From Izhakiella australiensis (GTDB lineage: Bacteria > Pseudomonadota > Gammaproteobacteria > Enterobacterales > Enterobacteriaceae), in the NCBI RefSeq assembly GCF_002006995.1, contig NZ_MRUL01000001.1:434001-498000 (forward strand): DNA of 64,000 nt. The letters run 5' to 3'. Position 1 is the stretch's first letter. Each line of letters opens with the position of its first letter. Shown piece by piece: positions 44,542 to 53,320 of this stretch. Made by a program: the position numbers and the translations under genes. The notes under the pieces were generated by a model. It was not told where the DNA came from. It saw only the letters and a list, made by a program, of their open reading frames with translations, and ran no database searches.

Positions 44542-45990
44542 TCAGATCTGCGGTGAAGGCGAGACGCCTTCCGGTATTGGGCACTGCCATGGGTATGCCG
44601 CGCGCTGCCGGGCAAGTTCCTGCTGCGCGAGATTCAGCGTCTCTGGTTGGGTAAACAGCGTCAGCGCGGTGGCGCCCAGGGTTTTCGCTGCCAGCCACAT
44701 CCCTTTGTGAGCAATAGAAGTGCGGCCCTGAGCAACCAGTTGCCAGGTGTGCAGCGGCGTACCGAGAGCGAAACAGGGAGCAAAGCATTGCGCGGTCGGC
44801 GCTACCCAACTGACGTCGCCGACGTCCGTTGAGCCGTACATCACCGCGTCGGCCTCGGCGTAGGGCGCAACCTCGTGCGTCAGTGTCCGATCGCCGAGAC
44901 TCTGTGCCCACTGCTGACCTGCGCTGCCGCCGGTACGGGCGATATTATCGCGCGCGTTATGCAGATCTGCCTCGCTAAGCGTCTGACGGATTTGTCCGGC
45001 GAACGCGAGCTCCTCCGTGCTGTAGTCCGGTACGCCGAAGTGGTGCAGATGTTGATACATCACCCGCTCCAGCGTTCGGTTAGGGCGGTAATCTGAACAG
45101 GCTTTATCAAAACGGATGCTGAGCTGGGTGTCGGTCATCAGCGCCGCGCCGCGCGCGATATTACAAACCCGTTGATAAATATCCTGTACCTGCTCGGTTT
45201 TCGGCGCGCGCACCAGATAGAGCACCGCCGCATCGGCCTGCACTACGTTAGGCGAGCGGCCGCCGGTGTTGGTGACCGCATAGTGCAGGCGGGCGTCCTG
45301 CACGATATGTTCACGCAGAAAGTTAGCGCCGGTATTCATCAGCGTCACCGCATCCAGCGCGCTGCGGCCAAGGTGCGGCGAGTTCGCTGCATGGGCCGCC
45401 AGTCCTTTAAAATGGAATTCGGCCTGAATATTAGCCAGCGTGGGCGTATTGAACATGCCGGCAAAACCCTCCGGGTGCCAGCTCAGGGCGGCGTCGACAT
45501 CATCAAACAAGCCGTCGCGTACCATAAAGGTTTTTCCGGAGCCGCCTTCCTCGCCGGGGCAGCCATAAAAGCGCACGGTGCCAGCCTGCGGGTGCTGCTC
45601 CAGCCAGCCTTTTACCGCTGAAGCCGCCGCCAGCGCGGCGGTACCAAGTAGATTGTGACCGCAACCGTGGCCGTTGCCATTCTCAATCAGCGGCTGCGGG
45701 CTGGCCAGCGCGGCCTGCTGACTTAGCCCCGCCAGCGCGTCAAACTCACCCAGCAGGGCGATCACCGGTTTTCCCTCGCCGTAGCTGGCAATAAACGCGG
45801 TCTCAATACCGCCGGCATTGCGCTCAACGCTGAACCCTTCAGCCTCCAGCGCATCGGCCAGCAGCGCCGATGAGCGATACTCCTGAAAGCGGGTTTCCGG
45901 AACGTCCCAGATGGCGTCGCTTAGCGCGCTATAATCCGCCTCCCGCGCCGTTATCCAGTGATTAATAAATGCCGCCTGTGATGCTGTCAT
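44542..45990 (-). CDS. abgB: p-Aminobenzoyl-glutamate hydrolase subunit B
   Basis: A 482-residue M20-family metallopeptidase-like subunit. With AbgA it splits p-aminobenzoyl-glutamate into p-aminobenzoate and glutamate. Metal-site elements are NGHGCGHNLLGTAALAA and GCPGEEGGSGKTFMV, and the dimerisation insert contains KGLAAHAANSPHLGRSALDAV. The length is within one residue of the E. coli protein. Its start overlaps the abgA stop by 4 bp, so the two subunits are translationally coupled. Confidence 0.93.
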   Translation of the reverse strand: MTASQAAFINHWITAREADYSALSDAIWDVPETRFQEYRSSALLADALEAEGFSVERNAGGIETAFIASYGEGKPVIALLGEFDALAGLSQQAALASPQPLIENGNGHGCGHNLLGTAALAAASAVKGWLEQHPQAGTVRFYGCPGEEGGSGKTFMVRDGLFDDVDAALSWHPEGFAGMFNTPTLANIQAEFHFKGLAAHAANSPHLGRSALDAVTLMNTGANFLREHIVQDARLHYAVTNTGGRSPNVVQADAAVLYLVRAPKTEQVQDIYQRVCNIARGAALMTDTQLSIRFDKACSDYRPNRTLERVMYQHLHHFGVPDYSTEELAFAGQIRQTLSEADLHNARDNIARTGGSAGQQWAQSLGDRTLTHEVAPYAEADAVMYGSTDVGDVSWVAPTAQCFAPCFALGTPLHTWQLVAQGRTSIAHKGMWLAAKTLGATALTLFTQPETLNLAQQELARQRAAYPWQCPIPEGVSPSPQI

Positions 45991-47306
45991 TTTTCCTCCT
46001 CCCGGTATTGGTCGATGTTGAGCGCCAGCAGCGTCAGGGTTTTAATTGCCGTGGCCATAACCGATTCGTCGAAATCAAACTTTTCGTTATGGTGTCCGGC
46101 GCTGAGATCGCAGCCGAAAATAAGGTAGGAGGCTTGTCCGCCGCGGGCTTTCACCCTTTCCATCATCCAGGTGGCATCTTCCGATCCGGCGGCCTGGTTT
46201 TTGCTATCCACGCGCGAGGTGATTTGCGCGATCTGCGCCGCCTGCTGACGAATAAAACGCACCCAGGGCGCGGTGGGCTGCGAACTGCGCGCGCTGCCCA
46301 TCAGGGTTATGTGGTGCTCGACGTCGTACATTGCGGCGGCGCCGGCGATAACCTGCTGCGTTCGTGCAAAAATGTCATCATTAACCTGATTGCTGCCGCC
46401 GCGCGTTTCCACTTTCATGCTGGCGCGATCGGCGACGACATTGCGCCCGCTGCCCGCGCGCAGTACGCCGACGTTAACTCTGGCGCTGCCGCCGCTGTGC
46501 TGGGTCAGGGTGTGTAGCGCCAGGGTGGCCTGCGCCGCCGCCAGCAGCGCGTTGCGACCTTCCTCCGGTCGGCCGCCGGCATGGGAGGCGACGCCGTGGA
46601 AATCGACGTCCAGCTTGGTGGTTGCCATGAAGCTGTCGCAGCCGCATACCAGTTCGCCGGCAGGAACGCCGGTGCCGATATGAATAGCGCCAAAGAAATC
46701 AACCTCATCCACCACGCCAGCCTCCACCATCGCTTTCGCGCCGCGGGTGCCTTCTTCCGCCGGCTGGAAAATGATTTTCAGCGTACCGTTAAGCTGCGCA
46801 GCAAACGTCATCAGCGTACGCGCCAGGCCAATGCCGATGGTAGTGTGGCCATCGTGGCCGCAGGCGTGCATCATGCCAGCGTTACAGGAGGCAAAACCAT
46901 CGCGAAACGGCCGGTGGTCATCTTGCAGGCGTTCGTTAAGATCCAGCGCGTCCATGTCAACGCGAAATGCCACCACCGGACCGGGGCGGCCGGTTTCGAG
47001 GGTCGCGACCAGGCCGCAGAAACCGCCGGAAAAGTGGGGCAGCCACTCGGTCAGCGCGCCCTGTTCAATGGCTCGCTGCTCCTCACGCTGTAAGGTCGCG
47101 GCATCGGGTAAGCCCATACGATGTTCGGCGCTGATCACTTCCCGCCCCATTTGCAGCTGCCAGCCGAGGCGGTGAAGCTCCGCTGCGACCAGCGTGGCGG
47201 TCCGAAACTCCAGCCAGCCGGATTCCGCGTAATGGTGCAGATCGCGACGCCAGTGCTGCAAATCCGCGGCCAGGCTATCGACATAGTCCAGTATTTCCTG
47301 TTGCAT
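45987..47306 (-). CDS. abgA: p-Aminobenzoyl-glutamate hydrolase subunit A
   Basis: A 439-residue M20 amidohydrolase-like subunit partnering AbgB. The metal-binding MHACGHDGHTTIGIGLA and FQPAEEGTRGAKAMV are intact, and GVASHAGGRPEEGRNALLAAA marks the insert domain. It is first in the operon, divergent from abgR, with 310 bp between start codons. Confidence 0.93.
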   Translation of the reverse strand: MQQEILDYVDSLAADLQHWRRDLHHYAESGWLEFRTATLVAAELHRLGWQLQMGREVISAEHRMGLPDAATLQREEQRAIEQGALTEWLPHFSGGFCGLVATLETGRPGPVVAFRVDMDALDLNERLQDDHRPFRDGFASCNAGMMHACGHDGHTTIGIGLARTLMTFAAQLNGTLKIIFQPAEEGTRGAKAMVEAGVVDEVDFFGAIHIGTGVPAGELVCGCDSFMATTKLDVDFHGVASHAGGRPEEGRNALLAAAQATLALHTLTQHSGGSARVNVGVLRAGSGRNVVADRASMKVETRGGSNQVNDDIFARTQQVIAGAAAMYDVEHHITLMGSARSSQPTAPWVRFIRQQAAQIAQITSRVDSKNQAAGSEDATWMMERVKARGGQASYLIFGCDLSAGHHNEKFDFDESVMATAIKTLTLLALNIDQYREEEK

Positions 47307-47616
47307 CAGTCCGTTCCTGTATCAGGTTATAACAGCGCAGGCAGGCGTTGCTCCCCCGTCGCTGTCGGGTGGTAGATATTTTGGGGAAGTAGTAAGACGC
47401 ATCTGCTCCGGGGAGAGATGACTACTGACCGCTAACTTGTTACCGCGAATTCAATCGCGTTGAGTAACTACGTTGCCGTTGGGAAAGTTGTGCCGTTTAC
47501 CGGCGTGAAATGCTTTTTTTTAGTTTGTTTAACCGAATCTACACAATGGTAATTATTGAAAAAAGATGACAGTATCTTTTCACTGATAAACAGCGGTTAT
47601 CACTAAAGAGGCATCA
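47307..47616. promoter_or_regulatory. abgA-abgR divergent promoter region
   Basis: A 310-bp gap that must carry both promoters and the AbgR operator. It turns AT-rich toward abgR. No specific LysR-type T-N11-A site was singled out. Confidence 0.45.
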
Positions 47617-48528
47617 ATGCCTGCGGCGATCAAACTTCATCAACTGCGTGCTTTCGTGGCGGTGGCCCGACTCGGCAGTATTCGCGCGGCCAGTCGCGCT
47701 GCCCATTTATCCCAGCCGGCGCTAACCAAATCGATTCAGGAACTGGAAGATGGGGTGGGGGCTAAGCTGTTTATTCGCCGTCGGCAGGGCGTGGTGATGA
47801 CCAATATCGGCGAGAGCTTTTTTAAACATGCCAGCCTGATTCTGGAAGAGTTACGCGTGGCGCAGGAAGATATCCAGCAGCGGCTGGGGCTGGCGGGCGG
47901 CAGCGTTAATATCGGCGTTGGCGGCAGCATTGCGCGTACTATCATGCCGCAGGTGATAACCCGTTTTCATCGGGAATATCCGAACGTGAAAATCCGTATC
48001 GTTGAAGGCCAGCTGGTTTCAATGATCCCAGCCCTGCGCCAGGGAGAGCTGGATTTCACCATCAATACTTATTATCAGGGGCATCTGGATAATGAGCTGA
48101 GCTACGAATACTTAATGGATCGCGAATATCAGGTGGTGGTAAGGCGGGGTCATCCCCTTGAACATGCTACTTCTATTACCCAGCTGCTGGAATGCGACTG
48201 GACGATGCCAACGCCTAACGGCAGCTACTACCGGCTGCTGCATGACTTATTTGCCGACCGCGATATGATGCCGAAGATCAGCGTGACCTGTGAAACCTTT
48301 ATGGCATGCACCAGCCTGGTGGCTCAGAGCGATTTCGTCAGCATTCTCTCGCGTGACGTTATTAGCGATCCCATTCTGGGTAACCACCTGGTGCCGCTTG
48401 CGGTCTGCGAACCGTTACCGAAGGCGGGGTTTTATCTGATACAGCGCAAAGATACCGCGCTGACGCCGATGGGAGCCAGCCTGGCGCAGCTGTTCAGACA
48501 ACAGTGTCGCGTGCCAATGAGTTTTTGA
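47617..48528 (+). CDS. abgR: LysR-type regulator AbgR
   Basis: A 303-residue LysR family regulator. The winged helix-turn-helix is at about 5-65, with GSIRAASRAAHLSQPALTKS as the recognition region, and a periplasmic-binding-protein-like effector domain follows from about 90. The divergent position next to abgABT is that of E. coli abgR, so it likely activates the operon in response to p-aminobenzoyl-glutamate. The symbol rests mostly on context. Confidence 0.88.
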   Translation: MPAAIKLHQLRAFVAVARLGSIRAASRAAHLSQPALTKSIQELEDGVGAKLFIRRRQGVVMTNIGESFFKHASLILEELRVAQEDIQQRLGLAGGSVNIGVGGSIARTIMPQVITRFHREYPNVKIRIVEGQLVSMIPALRQGELDFTINTYYQGHLDNELSYEYLMDREYQVVVRRGHPLEHATSITQLLECDWTMPTPNGSYYRLLHDLFADRDMMPKISVTCETFMACTSLVAQSDFVSILSRDVISDPILGNHLVPLAVCEPLPKAGFYLIQRKDTALTPMGASLAQLFRQQCRVPMSF

Positions 48529-48575
48529 TTATGGTATAGCTCTGGTTTTTATTTCGCGCATGTGCAGGAAGCCCT

Positions 48576-49064
48576 ATGGAACCCATCCGTATTGAAGACT
48601 GGCGCCCTGAGTTTCGCCAGCAGGTTATCGGTCTTATCCTCCCGATCCAGACCGCAGAATTTTCTATTACTATCACCGCCCAGCAGCAGCCGGATTTGCA
48701 GGATGTTCGCGGGTTTTATCAGTACGGCAACGGCGGATTCTGGCTGGCCTGCCACGGTAAACAGGTTGTGGGCTGTATCGCGCTCAAAGATATCGGTGAC
48801 GGGGAAGGGGCGCTGCGTAAAATGTTTGTTGCCGCTCCGTGGCGCGGGCGGGAGCATGGCGTCGCGGCGGCGCTGTTAGCCCATTTGCTGACTCATGCCC
48901 GTGAACGCAAAATGCGAACGCTCTATCTTGGCACCACCGCAGCCTTTCTGGCGGCGCATCGCTTTTATGAAAAGCATGGCTTTAGTCTGGTGGAGGCCGA
49001 TACGCTGCCAGAAAGCTTTCCGCGTATGGCGGTAGATTCACGCTTTTATCGCATGGCGTTATAA
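48576..49064 (+). CDS. GNAT family N-acetyltransferase
   Basis: A 162-residue acetyltransferase. The acetyl-CoA pocket is visible as LRKMFVAAPWRGREHGVAAALL (R-x-x-x-x-G/A form), followed by the RFYEKHGFSLV tail strand. GCAGGAAG precedes the ATG. It follows abgR by 47 bp and might be co-transcribed, but nothing ties it to folate metabolism. The substrate is unknown. Confidence 0.85.
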   Translation: MEPIRIEDWRPEFRQQVIGLILPIQTAEFSITITAQQQPDLQDVRGFYQYGNGGFWLACHGKQVVGCIALKDIGDGEGALRKMFVAAPWRGREHGVAAALLAHLLTHARERKMRTLYLGTTAAFLAAHRFYEKHGFSLVEADTLPESFPRMAVDSRFYRMAL

Positions 49065-49068
49065 GAAA

Positions 49069-49090
49069 CGCCGCTGCGAGCGCAGCGGCG
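49069..49090. terminator. Palindrome between convergent GNAT gene and ftnA
   Basis: The perfect 10-bp inverted repeat CGCCGCTGCG/CGCAGCGGCG is centred on AG. On the minus strand it is followed by TTTCTTAT, so it can serve ftnA. Confidence 0.6.
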
Positions 49091-49098
49091 TAACAACG

Positions 49099-49602
49099 TC
49101 AGAGAGTTTCCTGAGCGCCCATTTTGCCGAGGTCTTTATCGGCCAGATACAGACCTTTACCATCCTGGCCAACCAGTGCCAGTTTATCAATTACCGCTTT
49201 GAACAGTTTCTCTTCTTCATGCTGCTCAGCGACGTACCATTGCAGGAAGTTGAAGGTTGAATAATCTTGGCTGGTCATGGCTGCGTGAGCCAGCTCATTG
49301 ATTTTGCTGGTGATTAGCTGTTCGTGTTCGTAAGTCATGTCAAAGACTTCAGACAGGCTGTTGAAGGTAACCGGCGGTGCTTCAATGCTGCCCAGCACCG
49401 GCATAGCGCCGGTATCGCTCAGGTAATTGAACAGACGCTTCATATGATCCATCTCTTCGCTGGAATGCTCGCGCAGAAACGCCGCGGCGCCTTCAAAGCC
49501 TTTGTCACTGCACCAGGCACTCATTTGCAGATAGAGATTGGCAGAATAAAACTCAAGATTCAGCTGCTCGTTGAGCCTTGCTGTCATTTCATTAGTTAGC
49601 AT
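49099..49602 (-). CDS. ftnA: Bacterial non-heme ferritin FtnA
   Basis: A 167-residue four-helix-bundle iron-storage protein that forms a 24-mer shell. The ferroxidase ligands occupy the E. coli FtnA positions: Glu17, Glu50, His53, Glu94 and Gln127. The absence of a haem-binding methionine in the bacterioferritin position and the sequence style exclude Bfr. The upstream region is AT-rich, consistent with iron/Fur and H-NS control known in E. coli. Confidence 0.95.
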   Translation of the reverse strand: MLTNEMTARLNEQLNLEFYSANLYLQMSAWCSDKGFEGAAAFLREHSSEEMDHMKRLFNYLSDTGAMPVLGSIEAPPVTFNSLSEVFDMTYEHEQLITSKINELAHAAMTSQDYSTFNFLQWYVAEQHEEEKLFKAVIDKLALVGQDGKGLYLADKDLGKMGAQETL

Positions 49603-50791
49603 GGTTACTCCCGGAATGTTATTTTGAAAATTAATATCAGGCGATGGTGCTTATTATGCATAGCTTAATAAAAATAGAAATGGCGAACAGGCTTAATTTT
49701 TAAATATTTGTTTCGATTTATCGTTAAAATGATTAACTGATAATTATTATCGCGTTAAAAGTGAATTATTCTCATTGTTTAATGGGGATGATAATTATTT
49801 TTATTACCTGGCGATGAGTTTCAGCCTGGAAAATAATAACCACATATATCATAAGGTTGATAAGGCCGGCCGCCGTGGGGCATGCCGGTATCTGGCCCTT
49901 ATCGGGCGGGTTGGCGGGCACCGGGCGACAAACACGTATTCTTGTCGCCCGGAAAATAAAATAACAAACCAGGTCTGGTGGCTGTTAATAATAATCTTGC
50001 GATGAATGGCTAAATAATTCAGCAGGGCGAGCGATGTGACGGTAGGCGAATAGTTTCATGCCGCAGACGATGCTGGAATATATCGCTGGTGCAAATAATT
50101 GGTCGGTGGATAAATAAAGAATCGGGTAAAGGGTCGGCTGTGGGCCCGGGCCGCGCGCGCTTTCACTGCGTGCAGAGACATCGCCGCGCCGGGCAGGATT
50201 TATGCCGGTGCGATTGCCCTCTATAAACCAGAGAGGGCGGCGATGGCAGCAAAGGGCTATCAGAGAACAGCGGCCCGCATCGCTTACAGAGACATCGCCG
50301 CGCCGGGCAGGACTTATGCCGGTACGATTGTCCGCTATAAACCAGAGAGGTGACGATGGCAGCAAAGGGCTATCAGAGAACAGCGGCCCGCATCGCGTAG
50401 TGGCCTCTGCGTCGCGCCCGTCGGCGATGTGCTTCTGGTAACAAATGTCAAGGATACGTCGGCACTGCTATAACTGCCTGATCTGGCATCGTGGGCTGCA
50501 CTGACAACGCCGGGCGGGCAGTCTATAACAATTCTCGCGCAATAAGTTATAACAATATTACTTTAAGGTTTTTATATTAATATCATAAAGATGGAGTGTT
50601 TTTGTTGAGTTAATGTTGTGAGAAAAAACGTTTTCATTAACATTTGTTAACATTTTTGCGGCTTACCCTGACAAAAAATAAGATTATTTTAACTCCATTC
50701 AAATTACTCCAATAATTATTAGCGTGCTTAACATCGGGCCATCTATGGCGACGTTTGGCACTTTTTTGGTATACACCGACTGGAAAGCATA
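49603..50791. other. Gene-poor region between ftnA and the gluconate dehydrogenase operon
   Basis: Nearly 1.2 kb. 49603-49860 is AT-rich and should carry the ftnA promoter. 49921-49952 is an 11-bp perfect hairpin (CCGGGCGACAA/TTGTCGCCCGG) followed by A-rich DNA. 50173-50396 is a tandem repeat. 50520-50760 is AT-rich and probably contains the promoter of the next operon. Open frames here follow the repeats and lack good ribosome binding sites. Confidence 0.6.
50173..50396. repeat. 114-bp tandem duplication
   Basis: Bases 50173-50283 recur at 50287-50396 (period 114) with a few substitutions and one indel. The unit runs from CAGAGACATCGCCGCGCCGG to GCGGCCCGCATCGC. Read on the minus strand both copies encode PLWFI-x-x-NRTGI-x-PARRGDVS within an open frame at 49985-50365. 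That frame has no convincing start, so the repeat is treated as non-coding for now. Confidence 0.85.
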
Positions 50792-51526
50792 ATGAGTAAG
50801 AAAAGCAACGAGGGCGTGCCCTCGCGGCGGCGTTTTCTGCAAAAAACGCTGTCGATTATCCCATTGGCTGCCGTAGGCGGCAGCAGCGTCGTTTCCCTCA
50901 GTACCCTTGCCGCCGATGCAGACTCCAAAGCAGAAGGCGTTTCAGCCCACTACGTACCGACTTTTTTTAATAATGATGAGTGGCGGTTTATCCTCGCCGC
51001 CACCGATCGACTGATCCCAAGCGACAGTAACGGTCCGGGCGCCGTCAGCGAAGGCGTGCCAATTTTCATTGATAAACAAATGGAACTGCCATATGGCCAT
51101 GGTCAGCTGTGGTATATGCAGGCCCCTTTTGCCAGCGCTGCTCCTGAAATGGGCTATCAGTCCAATCTGGTGCCGCGTGAAAACTATCGCCGCGCTATCA
51201 AAGCAATAAACGGATATTGCCAGCAGCAGTTCCAGAAAGTGTTTGCCGACCTTAGCCATCAGCAGCAGGAAGATATTCTGCACCAGCTAGACGGCGGCAA
51301 GCTGACCTTTGATGACGTGCCGGGCAAGCTGTTTTTTGAGCAGCTGTTGGAAAACACCAAAGAAGGCTATCTGGCCGACCCGCTGCACGGCGGTAACCAG
51401 ACGCTCGCTTCCTGGAAGCTGATCGGATTCCCCGGTGCCCGCGCCGATTATCAGCAGGTAATGGATAACCCTAACAAGCCTTATCCGTTAGGGCCGGTCA
51501 GCATTTCCGGTAAAAGGAGCGTTTAA
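50792..51526 (+). CDS. Gluconate 2-dehydrogenase gamma (subunit 3) protein
   Basis: A 244-residue subunit with a twin-arginine signal (SRRRFLQ at 11-17, hydrophobic to about 41). The rest is the gluconate 2-dehydrogenase subunit 3 domain, which escorts the folded flavoprotein through the Tat pathway and stays in the complex. The operon order gamma-flavoprotein-cytochrome c is that of Erwinia/Pantoea gluconate dehydrogenase. The next gene starts 2 bp after the stop. Confidence 0.9.
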   Translation: MSKKSNEGVPSRRRFLQKTLSIIPLAAVGGSSVVSLSTLAADADSKAEGVSAHYVPTFFNNDEWRFILAATDRLIPSDSNGPGAVSEGVPIFIDKQMELPYGHGQLWYMQAPFASAAPEMGYQSNLVPRENYRRAIKAINGYCQQQFQKVFADLSHQQQEDILHQLDGGKLTFDDVPGKLFFEQLLENTKEGYLADPLHGGNQTLASWKLIGFPGARADYQQVMDNPNKPYPLGPVSISGKRSV

Positions 51527-51528
51527 TC

Positions 51529-53304
51529 GTGGCAATTAAAAAAGATCCGGTCGACGTAGTGATCGTCGGCTTTGGCTGGACCGGCGCGCTGATGGCGATG
51601 GAGCTGGCAGACACCGGCCTGAACATTCTGGCGCTGGAGCGCGGCGAAGCGCGTGATACTTATCCTGACTTTGCTTATCCGCGCATCATTGACGAACTGA
51701 CTTACGGCATTCGTCTGAAGCTATTCCAGAACGCTTCGAAAGAAACGGTGACCGTGCGTCATACCAGCGGCGAAACCGCGCTGCCTTATCGTCGCTTCGG
51801 TTCTTTCCTGCCCGGCGACGGCGTCGGCGGCGCCGGGGTTCACTGGAACGGCATGCTGTGGCGCCCGCTGGAAGCGGATATCAAAATGCGCAGCACCGTT
51901 ATCGAAAAATACGGCGCGGATTTTATTCCCAAAGATATGACCGTGCAGGACTATCCCTTCAGCTATGAGGAGATGGAGCCGTTTTTCGATAAGTTCGAAA
52001 AAATATGCGGAACCGCAGGCCAGGCCGGCAACGTTAACGGCGATAAGCACGAAGGCGGCAACCCGTTTGAAGCGCCGCGTAAAAATCCTTATCCGACGAA
52101 GGCGCTTAAGCAGCAGTATTCCGGCATGTTATTTAGCAAGGCGGCCAAAGAACTGGGGTACAACCCGTTCCCTGTGCCGGCGGCAAACTGTTCTGAACCT
52201 TATACTAACCCGTACGGCGTAGACCTTGGCGTCTGTAACTACTGCGGCTTCTGTGAACGCTACGGCTGTTTTAACTACTCGAAAGCCTCTCCTAACGCGA
52301 ACGTGCTGCCTGCGCTGCGTTCCTATAAAAATTTCGAGCTGCGCCCGCAGTCGCATGTTCTACGCGTGAATACTGATTCAACCGGTAAGAAAGCCACCGG
52401 CGTAACCTATATTGATGCTAACGGCCAGGAAGTTGAGCAGCCGGCCAACCTCGTGGTTTTGAGCGCCTTCCAGCTGCATAACGTGCGTCTGCTGCTGCTG
52501 TCGAAAATCGGTAAGCCTTACGATCCGACAACCGGAGAAGGCGTGGTCGGGCGTAACTATGCCTATCAGATGACCGGCGGTATTAAGCTGTTCTTTGATA
52601 AAGACACCTATTTCAATCCGTTTGCCGCCACCGGTACTACCGGGATGTACATTGACGAGTTCAACGCGGAAAATTTTGATCATGCCAAACTGGGCTTTAT
52701 CGGCGGCGCAACCATTTCTGCCACCACCACCGGCGGCCGTCCTATTCAGCAGATGACTCTGCCCGGCAAGGCGCCGAAGTGGGGTTCAGGCTGGAAAGCA
52801 TCGATCAAAGATAACTACCTGCATTCGATGGGCGTCGGCTCTTCCGGTTCGGTGATGCCTTATAAGCAGTGCTATCTCGATCTCGACCCGACCTACAAAG
52901 ATGTTTTCGGCCAGCCGCTGCTGCGTATGACTTTTGACTGGCAGGAAAACGAGCTGAAAATGACTAATTTCATTGGCAGCAAAGCGGAAGAAATTGTTAA
53001 ACGCATCGGGCCAAAATCTTATGAGATGGGTTTCAAGAGCATGAAAGCCCATTATGACGTGCGTCCCTACCAGTCAACCCACACCACCGGCGGCGCGGTG
53101 ATGGGTGACAACCCGAAAGACAGCGTGGTGAATAAATACCTGCAGAGCTGGGATGTGCCAAACCTGTTTGTGCTGGGCGCTTGCTGTTTTCCGCAGAACC
53201 TGGCCTATAACCCAACGGGTATCGTTTGCGCCACTGCGCTGTTTTCTGCGCACGCGATTCGCACGCAGTATCTGGCTAACCCCGGACCGCTGGTCCAGGC
53301 ATAA
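51529..53304 (+). CDS. Gluconate 2-dehydrogenase FAD subunit (GMC oxidoreductase)
   Basis: The 591-residue catalytic subunit. The N-terminal FAD-binding GFGWTG is at 14-19, GDGVGGAGVHWNGMLWRP follows near 99, and the C-terminal GMC region contains YQSTHTTGGAVMGDNP and NLAYNPTGIV. A cysteine cluster CNYCGFCERYGC near 239-250 is notable and may hold an iron-sulfur centre, as in related dehydrogenases. It oxidises D-gluconate to 2-keto-D-gluconate on the periplasmic face; a close relative, 2-ketogluconate or sorbitol dehydrogenase, cannot be excluded. The start is GTG with AAAGGAG upstream. It carries no signal of its own and is probably exported with the gamma subunit. Confidence 0.9.
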   Translation: MAIKKDPVDVVIVGFGWTGALMAMELADTGLNILALERGEARDTYPDFAYPRIIDELTYGIRLKLFQNASKETVTVRHTSGETALPYRRFGSFLPGDGVGGAGVHWNGMLWRPLEADIKMRSTVIEKYGADFIPKDMTVQDYPFSYEEMEPFFDKFEKICGTAGQAGNVNGDKHEGGNPFEAPRKNPYPTKALKQQYSGMLFSKAAKELGYNPFPVPAANCSEPYTNPYGVDLGVCNYCGFCERYGCFNYSKASPNANVLPALRSYKNFELRPQSHVLRVNTDSTGKKATGVTYIDANGQEVEQPANLVVLSAFQLHNVRLLLLSKIGKPYDPTTGEGVVGRNYAYQMTGGIKLFFDKDTYFNPFAATGTTGMYIDEFNAENFDHAKLGFIGGATISATTTGGRPIQQMTLPGKAPKWGSGWKASIKDNYLHSMGVGSSGSVMPYKQCYLDLDPTYKDVFGQPLLRMTFDWQENELKMTNFIGSKAEEIVKRIGPKSYEMGFKSMKAHYDVRPYQSTHTTGGAVMGDNPKDSVVNKYLQSWDVPNLFVLGACCFPQNLAYNPTGIVCATALFSAHAIRTQYLANPGPLVQA

Positions 53305-53320
53305 CAGGGTAGAGACGACA

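Noticed and set aside
49985-50365. 126-codon minus-strand frame across the 114-bp duplication
   Set aside because: It has no convincing start or ribosome binding site and consists mainly of the duplicated segment; kept as a repeat rather than a gene.
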